Part shown: positions 26,248 through 34,669 of the stretch, piece by piece | How the letters are laid out: each line of letters begins with the position of its first letter | How positions within the stretch are numbered: the stretch's first letter is position 1 | Assembly: GCA_964615765.1 (NCBI GenBank) | Contig: CAZTQN010000004.1 | Location: 139,203-203,202 of the forward strand | DNA length: 64,000 nucleotides | Direction: 5' to 3' | Source: CAZTQN01 sp964615765 | GTDB lineage: Bacteria > Planctomycetota > Phycisphaerae > Phycisphaerales > UBA1924 | Translations under genes and position numbers: made by a program | The notes under the pieces: generated by a model | What the model saw: the letters and a program-made list of their open reading frames with translations, nothing else | What the model was told of the DNA's origin: nothing | Databases searched by the model: none

Positions 26248-27231
26248 ATGGCACGCGCGGACTTGCTCATTTCACTGGTCCAATCGGGGAAGCAAACCCC
26301 TGATCCGCGTTTTCGCAGCACGGTCGAGGCGATCATTGCGGAGGAGCGGTCCAAGCAGCACACGGCCTTGGCCGACCAACTCTCCGCCGCGCTACTTAAC
26401 GGGGTTCACAAGCACGCTCCGCAGACCGCCACGGGTTCAACAGTGGTCGGTGACTTGCTGTACGAACTGGCGCCCGAGCGCTCGCTAGATGATCTGGTTC
26501 TCCCCCGCCTCGTGCGTGACGAACTGCGCCGCCTTGTCGAGGAGCATCACCGGGGCGACTTGCTCCGCTCCTACGGCATGGCACCGCGGCACCGACTTCT
26601 TTTAGTCGGTCCGCCGGGAAATGGTAAAACAAGCGTGGCTCACGGCCTCGCACACGACCTCATGGTTCCGTTGCTGGTAGTCCGCTACGAGGGGCTGATT
26701 GGCAGCTATCTCGGCGAGACGGCTTCACGCCTCCGCAAGGTCTTCGACTACGCGCGGCAGCGGGCTTGCGTCCTCTTCCTCGACGAGTTCGACACCGTCG
26801 GCAAGGAACGCGGAGACATTCACGAGACCGGCGAGATCAAGCGGGTCGTCAGCACGCTCCTGCTCCAGATGGACCAACTCCCAGCCCACGTCGTTATCGT
26901 CACGGCGACCAACCACGCCGAACTCCTCGATCGCGCCGTGTGGCGGCGCTTCGAGACACGGCTGCAACTCCCGCCGCCCAAGCCTTCAGAGGCCGCCGAG
27001 TTTCTTGGGCGACTGTTCGCCAGCTTCCCACTTGCTGCGGGCTACAAGGCGGGAACGCTCTCCCGCCAACTCAGCGGTGCAACCTATTCCGAGATCGAGG
27101 ACCTGTTCCGCGACATCGCTCGCCGGGCGGTCCTCGAAAGCCCCGAGCCGGACTTTGCCAAGATCGTGCGTGAGCGGCTGGCCGCATGGAAGCAACGCGT
27201 GAGCCCGGCAGCAAGCAAGCGCCGCAGGTAA
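26248..27231 (+). CDS. AAA-family ATPase, partner of the S8 protease
   Basis: This is a 327-residue single-ring AAA ATPase (SpoVK/FtsH-like type). Residues 1-75 are helical (FRSTVEAIIAEERSKQHTALADQL). The AAA core has Walker A GPPGNGKT (121-128), the pore-loop-like YEGLIGSYLGET, Walker B VLFLDEFD (175-182), sensor 1 TATNHAELLDRA with the Arg finger RRFETRL, and a small C-terminal helical lid. I prefer the ATG at 26248 over 26212 because family members begin MARADLL-like. Thirteen bases separate it from the protease gene, so the two form an operon. The ATPase may unfold or deliver targets to the protease; this is inferred. Confidence 0.85.
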   Translation: MARADLLISLVQSGKQTPDPRFRSTVEAIIAEERSKQHTALADQLSAALLNGVHKHAPQTATGSTVVGDLLYELAPERSLDDLVLPRLVRDELRRLVEEHHRGDLLRSYGMAPRHRLLLVGPPGNGKTSVAHGLAHDLMVPLLVVRYEGLIGSYLGETASRLRKVFDYARQRACVLFLDEFDTVGKERGDIHETGEIKRVVSTLLLQMDQLPAHVVIVTATNHAELLDRAVWRRFETRLQLPPPKPSEAAEFLGRLFASFPLAAGYKAGTLSRQLSGATYSEIEDLFRDIARRAVLESPEPDFAKIVRERLAAWKQRVSPAASKRRR

Positions 27232-27244
27232 ACGGAGTTGCCCC

Positions 27245-29905
27245 ATGCCCGACAAGCCCATCTTGATCTTCCCGCGCGCTGCGGAGGTGGACAAGGCCAA
27301 ACTCCCTCCGTTTGTGCCGCCAGTCGTGAAGCGGCCCGACAAAGCTGCTCAGGGATCGCGGCTCACGGCTCGCTTTCAAGCCTTGGCTGGCGTCTTTGGA
27401 ACGGTGCAAGCGACTCCTGACGGCGTTGATCCTGAGCAGGTGATTGTTCTCGAAACCATCGGGTCCGTCACCGACTTTCAGAACGTCGTCAAACGGATCG
27501 CGGGCATGGAGTGGCTTGGCGATTTCGATGCCGAGGTCGCGGCGGCAGACCCCGGCTTTCTCGCCGACGGCGCGGACCCTTCACTCCAGAAGGCGCGACT
27601 CTTCGTCCTAGCGAGCAATCGCACGGCGTACACCGAAGTCCTTCGCCTGTGGAATCTATGGCTTGCCGCGCCGACAGACAAACTGGACAGGCCGTACGGC
27701 AAGCTGGCCGAGGTTTTCAAGTATCTAAATGAGGTAAGCGCGTGGGGGCCCAAACAGCGAGTGCAGTACACCGGTGTGATACCTTGGTGGACGCTGCAGC
27801 TTCAGACTGGACGCACACTCGTTCGCTTCGAAGCGGAGTTGTGGTGCCGAGCCGACGCGGCGAAGCGCGATGCTGCGTTCGCGCGGCTTCAGGCAATCGT
27901 GACCGGCGCGGGCGGGCAGTGCGTCAAGCAAGCCGCGCTTCCCGACATTGACTACCACGGCGTGCTCATCGAACTCCCCGCCGCCGCCGTCCGCACGACC
28001 GTGGACGCGATCAATGCGGGCAACGACACGCAACTCCTGCGGCTCACCGACGTCAAATATCTTGCTCCGGTCGGGCAAGCATCCATCACCCCGATCGACG
28101 ATGGAGCGGTCGTTGCGCCGCCCAACCGCCCCGCTCCGACGGGCGAACCCGTGGTGGCGATCCTTGATGGCCTGCCGCTAACGAACCACGCCGCGTTGCA
28201 GGGCCGCTTGGTGGTGGACGATCCCGACGGGCTTGCAGCAAGCTACCAAGCCGGTGAACACCGCCACGGCACCGCGATGGCCTCGCTTGTCACCCACGCC
28301 GAGTACGACGGCAACGAACCCTCGCTCGGTAGCAAAGTCTATGTGCGCCCGGTGATGGCCCCGGGGCTGCCGGACGATCGCGGCAGACGAGACGAGACAT
28401 ATCCGATGAACGAACTCGCGGTGGACCTTATCCATCGTGCTGTCCGTCGGATGTTCGACGGCGACGGAGCCACGCCACCTCAGGCACTTGGGGTCAAAGC
28501 AATCAACTTCAGCATCGGTGATCCACGCCAGCCGTTTGACCGACACCTGTCCCCGCTTGCTCGATTGCTCGATTGGCTGGCGTTCAAGTACCAAGTGTTG
28601 TTCGTCGTGTCGGCGGGGAATCCCGGCTCCGAGATCATGATACCGGCACCGCCCGCGTCAATCGCCGGAATGTCGGACGACGATCTGCGTTCGCACACGC
28701 TGCGCAGCATGGCCCAGCAGCGTGTACAACGGCGGCTCCTCGCGCCCGCCGAGTCCATCAACGCGCTCACGGTGGGAGCCTTGCACACGCAATCATCCCC
28801 GCTTGGCAACTCGGGCGCGCTCGTCGATATTCTGCGAGGTGCGGATTTGCCGAGTCCAAGCAGCCCGGTCGCCAGCGGCTTCCGGCGATCCGTGAAACCC
28901 GAGATTCTGGTCCCCGGCGGCAGGCTTCATCTAGAGCGCCAGCTCGCCGCGCCTGAGGCGACCAATGCGGTCTTCTGCGTGACGAACGCCCCGGCGCAGC
29001 CGGGTCAACTCGTCGCGGCCTGTCACCCGGCGGGAACTTCCAACCAGCACGCCGCCCGCGCTTGCGGTTCCAGCAACGCCGCCGCCCTCACCACCCGCCG
29101 TGCGGCGCAGATGGTCGAGCGGTTGAGAGAGTTGCAAGCCGAGCCGGGCGGAGCAGCACTGACGGACGCCCACATGGCCGTGATCCTCAAGGCCATGCTC
29201 GTGCATGGCGCGTCGTGGGGGAAGTTTGAAGAGTTCTTCTACGCGAAGTTTGTACCGCCGAAGGATGGAAAGAAGGATTGGCGGAAGGTGAAGCGGGACT
29301 GTGCCCAGTTCATCGGCTACGGGCCTGCCGACTTTGATCGCGGGACGGTCTGCACCGATCAACGAGTCATCGTGCTCGGCTGCGGAGCGTTGAACGCAGA
29401 AGAGGGGCACCTTTACAACGTACCGCTACCTCCAGCATTGAACGCCGTCAAGGTGAAGCGCAGACTAACGGTCACGCTGGCTTGGCTGACTCCCATCAAC
29501 CCTCGACACAGGGCCTATCGCGTCGCGGACCTGTGGTTTAAGGTCCCTGTCCCTACGGATACCGACAAGAAGAAGGGCCAGGTCTTCCCGTCGTTCCTTC
29601 GGTCGATCGAGCAGCGGGATGTGGATGGGGACACCTCGACCCGGGGCACCGTCCAGCACGAGGTAATTGAGGGCGAGGACATCGTGGCGATCACCGACGG
29701 CGACACAATGCCCGTGCAAGTCAACTGCCGCGAGGATGCTGGACGCAAGATGGACAAGCCCGTGCCCTACGCCCTGCTCGTATCTCTCGAAACGGGGGAT
29801 CCGCTCGCCGCGAGCATCTACACACAGGTCAAGGCCAAGATCGACGCCCTCCATGTGCCGGTGCCTGTCCGCCCCGCGAACACTGCGAGGCCCCGCCCGA
29901 GGTGA
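27245..29905 (+). CDS. Subtilisin-like (S8) serine protease coupled to an AAA ATPase
   Basis: This is an 886-residue protein with no signal peptide, so it is probably cytoplasmic. Residues 1-290 are a family-specific N-terminal part (VLETIGSVTDFQNVVKRIAGMEWL). The S8 domain has Asp in VVAILDGLPL (near 305), His in EHRHGTAMASLV (near 342) and Ser in the late CGSSNAAALTTRRA (near 609), so the triad looks intact. The C-terminal 250 residues form a beta-rich unassigned domain. This AAA-S8 pair recurs in accessory islands of diverse bacteria; a defence or stress role has been suggested for such pairs but is not shown by this sequence. GC is lower than in flanking housekeeping genes. Confidence 0.88.
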   Translation: MPDKPILIFPRAAEVDKAKLPPFVPPVVKRPDKAAQGSRLTARFQALAGVFGTVQATPDGVDPEQVIVLETIGSVTDFQNVVKRIAGMEWLGDFDAEVAAADPGFLADGADPSLQKARLFVLASNRTAYTEVLRLWNLWLAAPTDKLDRPYGKLAEVFKYLNEVSAWGPKQRVQYTGVIPWWTLQLQTGRTLVRFEAELWCRADAAKRDAAFARLQAIVTGAGGQCVKQAALPDIDYHGVLIELPAAAVRTTVDAINAGNDTQLLRLTDVKYLAPVGQASITPIDDGAVVAPPNRPAPTGEPVVAILDGLPLTNHAALQGRLVVDDPDGLAASYQAGEHRHGTAMASLVTHAEYDGNEPSLGSKVYVRPVMAPGLPDDRGRRDETYPMNELAVDLIHRAVRRMFDGDGATPPQALGVKAINFSIGDPRQPFDRHLSPLARLLDWLAFKYQVLFVVSAGNPGSEIMIPAPPASIAGMSDDDLRSHTLRSMAQQRVQRRLLAPAESINALTVGALHTQSSPLGNSGALVDILRGADLPSPSSPVASGFRRSVKPEILVPGGRLHLERQLAAPEATNAVFCVTNAPAQPGQLVAACHPAGTSNQHAARACGSSNAAALTTRRAAQMVERLRELQAEPGGAALTDAHMAVILKAMLVHGASWGKFEEFFYAKFVPPKDGKKDWRKVKRDCAQFIGYGPADFDRGTVCTDQRVIVLGCGALNAEEGHLYNVPLPPALNAVKVKRRLTVTLAWLTPINPRHRAYRVADLWFKVPVPTDTDKKKGQVFPSFLRSIEQRDVDGDTSTRGTVQHEVIEGEDIVAITDGDTMPVQVNCREDAGRKMDKPVPYALLVSLETGDPLAASIYTQVKAKIDALHVPVPVRPANTARPRPR

Positions 29906-30133
29906 TGGAGTCTCTACGCCGCGTTGCCCCGCCGGGGCAGGATCGAGAGAGTCCGACGGCTTCCACGGGTTGCGCTGCGCTGCACCCGTGGCTACACCCC
30001 TGCGCGCCTTCGGGTCGGAGAGGTTCGGGTTGGGGCCGCTCCTTGTTCCGCGGCGGGCGAGAGGGCTCGGGTTGCCGGCGCGTGGGGCATGGCGGCGGCC
30101 GTTTTTGCGCTGTTTGAGCCCGCGAGCGGTCCC

Positions 30134-30343
30134 GCGCTGCCCGTTCTTGCTCCCGTTGTGGCCACAAAATGTTCGGCGCTGCCCGTTCGCGCTCTTTTTG
30201 TGGGCACAAAATGTTCCGCGCTGCCCGTTCGCGCTCTTTTTGTGGGCACAAAATGTTTGGCGCTGCCCATTCGCGCTGTTTTTGTGCCCACAAAATGTTC
30301 GGCGCTGCCCACTCGCGCTCCTTTTGTGCCCACAAAAACTCCG
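30134..30343. repeat. Array 1: five 42-bp units with a TTTTGTG palindrome
   Basis: Five head-to-tail units of exactly 42 bases start at 30134, 30176, 30218, 30260 and 30302. Each begins GCGCTGCCC and carries a palindrome TTTTGTGGGCACAAAA (units 2-3) or its reverse complement TTTTGTGCCCACAAAA (units 4-5); the first unit is degenerate. The array lies 229 bases past the S8 gene. Units abut, with no spacers, so it is not a CRISPR. It could be a set of binding sites or of transcript hairpins. Confidence 0.85.
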
Positions 30344-30464
30344 ACACAGGGCAGTTTCTGCGCCGTGAGTACACGCGCGTAAGCCGTGATCGGCCTTCGC
30401 GACGCCGAGCGGGCCGAAATTCTCGGGACGTCGCGTGTTTGGGGGCTGTCACCTTGCCCCCCCC

Positions 30465-30560
30465 GAACAGAGCCAAGGCACTGGGCACTGGGCACTAGGC
30501 ACTGGGCGCTCGGCACTCAGTACTGGGTACTGGGCACTCGGCATACGGCCCTCGGCACGA
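30465..30560. repeat. ACTGGGC heptamer array
   Basis: About twelve imperfect GGCACTG/GGTACTG units of 7-8 bases run upstream of the AbgT gene. This is low-complexity DNA like the other heptamer arrays in the window. Confidence 0.7.
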
Positions 30561-30649
30561 GCCGGAGGGAGTTCTTTCGCGTCCCTTGCCCCCGGCCTAG
30601 ATTTGCGGCCGGCCTTGGAGTCCGTGGTCAGCGGGCATGGAGGTCTCGA

Positions 30650-32503
30650 ATGCCCGAGGCGAATGGTGACCGTGGCGGCGTTGCGGGGGGGGCGGGGGGT
30701 GCCGGGGGCAAGCGGTCGCTGCTCGACCGCATCGAGTGGTTGGGCAACAAGCTGCCCGAGCCGGCGGTGATCTTCATTATCCTGGCCGCCGCGGTGATTG
30801 TGGCGGCGGCGGTGGGCGACCTGGTTGGCTGGCAGGTGCAGCCGGTGCGGCCGTCGGTGGTGATGGTTGAGCAGCTCGACGCGAACAACCAGCCGGTCAT
30901 CGGCGCCGATGGCAAGGCGGTGATGGTCGCGAAGATGGACGAGGACGGGCGGGTGGTGACGGAGCTGAAGCCGACGGGGGCGCCGATCGAGCCGCGGAGT
31001 TTGCTCAACAGCGACGGCATCTATTGGATGCTGTCGAGCATGCTGCGGAACTTCACGACGCTGCCGGCGCTGGGGCTGATCTTCGTGGCGATGCTGGGGA
31101 TCGGGCTGGCGGAGAAGTTCGGGTTTTTCTCCGCGCTGATGCGGGCGATGGCGCTGGTGACGCCGGCGAAGCTCTTGACGCCGGCGATCGTGCTGATCGG
31201 GGCGAACTCGAGCGTGGCGAGCGACGCGGGGTACATCATTCTGCCGCCGCTCGCCGCGGCGCTGTATCTGGCCGTCGGGCGGCACCCGGTGGCGGGGCTG
31301 GCGGCGGCGTTCTGCGGGGTGGCGGGCGGGTTCGGCGGGGGCTTCTTTCCGACGGGCGGGGACGGTGCGCTGACGGGCTTTGCGCAGGACGCGGCCCGCG
31401 TGATCGACCCGGAGTACACGGTCAACATCCTGCACAACGCGTTCTTCAAGGCCGGGTCGGCGGTCGTCGTGATGCTGGCCGGGTGGTTCGTGACGGACCG
31501 GATCGTTGAGCCGCGGCTGGTGCGGACCTCGCCGGTGGTGGGCGCGGCGAGCGAGGCGGCGGGGGGGTTGGCGAGCATGGCGCTGACGCGGAGCGAGAAG
31601 CGCGGGCTGGCGTGGGCGGTGGCGGTGAATGTGGTGGTGGTGGGCGTGTGCGTGGCGATGGTGCTGGTGCCGGGGATGCCGCTGAGCGGGGACGGGCAGC
31701 CGACGCTCGCCAACGGGCGGGTGATCGTGCAGCACGCGGTCGAGATTGTGCCGAAGGACGCGGCGTTGCCGGCGGGAGTGCCGGCGACGGACGTGCTGGC
31801 GCGGGAGCCGCTGCAGGTGTATGAGACGCCGGTGCGCGGGCAACTGGTGGAGTCGCCCGGGCAGCGGTGGTCGCACGCGATCGTGCCGATCATCTTCATC
31901 GCATTCCTGCTGCCGGGGATGGTGTACGGGTGGGTGACGGGGGCGATGCGGTCGCAGCGCGACTTCATCGAGGGGATCTATCACGGGATCCGGTCGATCG
32001 TGCCGGTGCTCGCGATCGCGTTCTTCATGGGGCAGTTCGTGGCGTACTTCTCGTACACGCGGCTGGACCGGATGCTCGCGTATGCGGGCGGGTCGCTGCT
32101 GGTCGACGCGGACTTGCCGGTGCCGCTGCTGCTCGCGCTGTTCGTCTTGCTGGTGGTCGTGGGGGACTTCGCGATCTCGGGGATGCTGAGCAAGTTCGGG
32201 ATCATGGCCCCGATCTTCATCCCGATGTTCATGTTCGTGGGGATCAGCCCGGAGCTGACGACGGCGGCGTACCGGATCGGGGACAGCGTGGTGAACATCG
32301 TCACGCCGCTGAACAGCTATCTGCTGATCATCCTGGTGGTGCTCCAGAAGTACAAGGAACGGGCGGGGCTGGGGAGTTTGATGGCGTTGATGCTGCCGTA
32401 CAGCGTGGTGCTGTTTGTGGTGTGGACGGCGTTCCTGCTGGTGTGGTGGATGATCGGCGTCCCGCTGGGGCCGGGGGCGCCGTTGCACTATGTGGCGGGG
32501 TAG
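30650..32503 (+). CDS. AbgT-family transporter
   Basis: This is a 617-residue inner-membrane protein with about 12-13 hydrophobic segments. It matches the AbgT family (aminobenzoyl-glutamate uptake or sulfonamide export, driven by the ion gradient): LLDRIEWLGNKLPEPAVIFI at the start, GANSSVASDAGYIILPPLAAALY in the middle, and NIVTPLNSYLLIILVVLQKYK near the end. Periplasmic loops carry two polar insertions (about 70-115 and 350-415). The ATG has a GGAGG site. The actual substrate is not predictable. Confidence 0.92.
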   Translation: MPEANGDRGGVAGGAGGAGGKRSLLDRIEWLGNKLPEPAVIFIILAAAVIVAAAVGDLVGWQVQPVRPSVVMVEQLDANNQPVIGADGKAVMVAKMDEDGRVVTELKPTGAPIEPRSLLNSDGIYWMLSSMLRNFTTLPALGLIFVAMLGIGLAEKFGFFSALMRAMALVTPAKLLTPAIVLIGANSSVASDAGYIILPPLAAALYLAVGRHPVAGLAAAFCGVAGGFGGGFFPTGGDGALTGFAQDAARVIDPEYTVNILHNAFFKAGSAVVVMLAGWFVTDRIVEPRLVRTSPVVGAASEAAGGLASMALTRSEKRGLAWAVAVNVVVVGVCVAMVLVPGMPLSGDGQPTLANGRVIVQHAVEIVPKDAALPAGVPATDVLAREPLQVYETPVRGQLVESPGQRWSHAIVPIIFIAFLLPGMVYGWVTGAMRSQRDFIEGIYHGIRSIVPVLAIAFFMGQFVAYFSYTRLDRMLAYAGGSLLVDADLPVPLLLALFVLLVVVGDFAISGMLSKFGIMAPIFIPMFMFVGISPELTTAAYRIGDSVVNIVTPLNSYLLIILVVLQKYKERAGLGSLMALMLPYSVVLFVVWTAFLLVWWMIGVPLGPGAPLHYVAG

Positions 32504-32547
32504 GGGCGAGAGGTGAGGGGTGAGAGGCGAGGGATCGGAAGGGAGAT

Positions 32548-32756
32548 TTGAACGCGAAGGCGCGAAGGGCGCGAAGGGGCGGTGGGGGCAGGTGTTGGTG
32601 TTGGCGGCGTCTTGTGTTGATTGGGCGCTGCGGGAACCCACCCCCCGGCCCCCTCCCTCTGGGAGGGGGAGTAAGACGGGGATTGAACGCAAAGACCGCC
32701 GCCCCGATTTGCCCTTTGGCCCTTTGCCCTTTGGCCATTTGCTCTTTGGCCCTTTG
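32548..32756. repeat. Cluster of family C, family B and TTTGGCCC repeats
   Basis: A TTGAACGCGAAGGCGCGAAG copy, a family B palindrome (32636-32670) and a run of GCCCTTTG/GGCCATTT units (32705-32756) fill the gap between convergent AbgT and SUI1 genes. Confidence 0.7.
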
Positions 32757-32758
32757 TC

Positions 32759-33208
32759 TCAGCCGCCTGCGGGTTTGGTGGGGTAGCCGAGGGCGGTGAA
32801 GTGCTGGACCATGGCGTCGCGGTGGTCGCCTTGGAGTTCGAGTTCGATGGTGGGTGTGGTCGTGCGCGTGGCGCCGCGTTGGGATGAGGTAGGCCAGGCG
32901 GTGATGGTGCTGAGGCTGCCGCCGGTGCCGAGTTTTTTCTTGAGGGCTTTGAGGAGGTCGGGGAGTTCGTCGGTGCGCTCGGAGCGTGGGGCGAGGCCGG
33001 CGACGACGGTGACGGTCTTGCCGTTGCGCTTTTCGCGGCGGACGCGGACCTGCTGTGTAGCGGGGTCGAGGACTTTGCCGTCGAGCCCGCGTGGGCAGGC
33101 GCAGGCGGCGTGGGGTTTGCCGCAGCGCTCGCAGGTGACGGGCTGCTGAAGGGGCGTGCCGTCGAAGAGGCCGGGTGGGGGTGGCGGGGGGGGCGGGGGT
33201 GGGGGCAT
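32759..33208 (-). CDS. SUI1/YciH-type translation initiation factor
   Basis: This is a 149-residue protein. It begins with a run of eleven prolines encoded by G-rich DNA, followed by a CxxC...CxC cluster (CERCGKPHAACAC) and then a SUI1/eIF1-like domain (KTVTVVAGLAPRSERTDELPDLLKALKKKLGTGGSL ... IELELQGDHRDAMVQHFTALGY). Between GTGGSL and IELELQGDHR there are about 20 extra residues compared with YciH. SUI1 proteins affect start-codon choice on the small ribosomal subunit. The start codon lacks a clear ribosome-binding site. Confidence 0.85.
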   Translation of the reverse strand: MPPPPPPPPPPPGLFDGTPLQQPVTCERCGKPHAACACPRGLDGKVLDPATQQVRVRREKRNGKTVTVVAGLAPRSERTDELPDLLKALKKKLGTGGSLSTITAWPTSSQRGATRTTTPTIELELQGDHRDAMVQHFTALGYPTKPAGG

Positions 33209-33265
33209 GAAGGAAGGTAGACGGTGTGGTGGGCGTGGGGTGTGAGGGGTCGCTACGCTGGGGCA

Positions 33266-34363
33266 ATGAGTGCGGCGGTGAGCGTACCGGCAGGGCTTGA
33301 GGGCGTGTATGGGGCGGTGCTGCGGGCGCTCGGACGCGTCGAGGCGGCGTTTGATGCGCAGCTGAAGTCGGACTTGCCGCCGGTGCAGCGGCTGGTGCGG
33401 CACATCGAGGCGTATCGCGGGAAGATGCTGCGGCCGCAGCTGGTGTGCCTGTGCGGGATCGCCGCGGCGTGTGCGCGGGGCGCGATGCACGGCGGCGGCA
33501 ACGGGCACGGCGGGAACGGTGCGGGCCTTGACGGGACGGAGTATGACGGGCTGGTGACGGCGCGGCACATCACCGTCGCGACGGTGTGCGAGATGGTGCA
33601 CATGGCGACGCTCGTGCACGACGACGTGCTCGACGAGGCCGACATCCGGCGCAAGGGGCAAACGGTCAATCGCCTGCGCGGGAACGAGATCGCCGTCATC
33701 CTCGGGGACTATCTGTTCTCGTCGGCGTATCACCTGTGCTCGACGCTGGACTCTCAGGCGGCGGCGCTCTTGATCGGCGCGTGCGGGATGACACTGTGCA
33801 CGGGCGAGCTGCTGCAACTGCACCACCGCGAGAACTTCTCGATCGACGAGCCGACGTACTTCGAGATCGTCGAACGGAAGACGGGCTCGCTGATCGCCGT
33901 GAGTTGCCAGCTTGGGGCGATGCAGTCTGGCGGGTCGGCGGGGGCGGCGGCAGATGACCTGGCGGAGAAGTTCCGGCTCTTCGGGCTGAAGCTCGGCGTG
34001 GCGTTCCAGATTCAGGACGATCTGCTCGATTTGACCGGAGACGCGGCGGTGGTGGGCAAGCCGCTGCTGCGCGATCTGGCGCTAGGAAAGCTCACGCTGC
34101 CGGTGATCCATCACCTGGCGACGGCGAGCGCCGAGGCGCGGGGCGAGTCGCTGGCGCTGCTGAAGGCGGCGGGCGATGCGGACGTGGAGTCGCTCCGGCG
34201 GCTGGTGCAGGGGCTGAATCGCACGGGCTCGATCGAGCACGCGCGGACGCGGGCGAAGGCGCTGGTTGAAGAAGCCAAGGCCCTGCTCGGCGGCCTGCCG
34301 GAGAGCGCGCCGAAAAGCCTGCTAATGCTGGTCGCGGATCAGGTGGTGGCGAGGGCGGTGTGA
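33266..34363 (+). CDS. Polyprenyl diphosphate synthase
   Basis: This is a 365-residue trans-isoprenyl diphosphate synthase. It has the first Asp-rich motif LVHDDVLDEAD (near 115), the second motif FQIQDDLLDLTGD (near 250), RGKMLRPQLV for diphosphate binding, and the KLTLPVIH segment. A Gly/His-rich insertion (MHGGGNGHGGNGAGLDG) near residue 75 is absent from relatives. A long-chain product for the quinone side chain fits well with mqnE in the same window, but the chain length cannot be read safely. Divergent from the SUI1 gene by 57 bases. Confidence 0.92.
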   Translation: MSAAVSVPAGLEGVYGAVLRALGRVEAAFDAQLKSDLPPVQRLVRHIEAYRGKMLRPQLVCLCGIAAACARGAMHGGGNGHGGNGAGLDGTEYDGLVTARHITVATVCEMVHMATLVHDDVLDEADIRRKGQTVNRLRGNEIAVILGDYLFSSAYHLCSTLDSQAAALLIGACGMTLCTGELLQLHHRENFSIDEPTYFEIVERKTGSLIAVSCQLGAMQSGGSAGAAADDLAEKFRLFGLKLGVAFQIQDDLLDLTGDAAVVGKPLLRDLALGKLTLPVIHHLATASAEARGESLALLKAAGDADVESLRRLVQGLNRTGSIEHARTRAKALVEEAKALLGGLPESAPKSLLMLVADQVVARAV

Positions 34364-34439
34364 TCGGGGGGAAGGGGTGAGAGGTCAGGGGCGAGGGGCG
34401 AGGGGCGGGAAGCGAAGAGCGAAGAGCGGAAAGCGGAAA

Positions 34440-34643
34440 GCGGCGGGAACACGTGCGTCCGGCCCCCCCACTCCTTCCCCATCAATCCCTCCGAGTCCCT
34501 CTGCCCACTCCGACACCTCTGAGTTCGGATCGGGGTTTAGCGGGAAGCGGGAAGCGGCGAGAGCACGCGCGTCCGGCCCCCCCACTCCTTCCCCATGAAT
34601 CCCTCCGAGTCCCTCTGCCCACTCCGAGACCTCTGAGTTCGGA
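34440..34643. repeat. Family D repeat, two direct copies of about 88 bp
   Basis: Two near-identical blocks (34440-34520 and 34556-34643) read CACTCCTTCCCCATSAATCC ... CTCTGAGTTCGGATC and are separated by GCGGGAAGCGGGAAGC units. A third copy lies at 51330-51402. They fill the gap between the polyprenyl synthase gene and asd, so the asd promoter must lie within or beside them. Confidence 0.75.
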
Positions 34644-34669
34644 TCCTTCCGGCATATCGTCGCGGCACT

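Noticed and set aside
30134..30343. CRISPR array
   Set aside because: The 42-base units are contiguous and similar along their whole length; there are no unique spacers and no cas genes.
29924..30382. Protein with 14-residue repeats across array 1
   Set aside because: Several frames on both strands are open only because the unit is 42 bases without stops; there is no ribosome-binding site or sensible N-terminus.
30449..32692. Minus-strand frame of 747 codons
   Set aside because: It is antisense to the AbgT transporter and rich in Arg, His and Gln without any domain.
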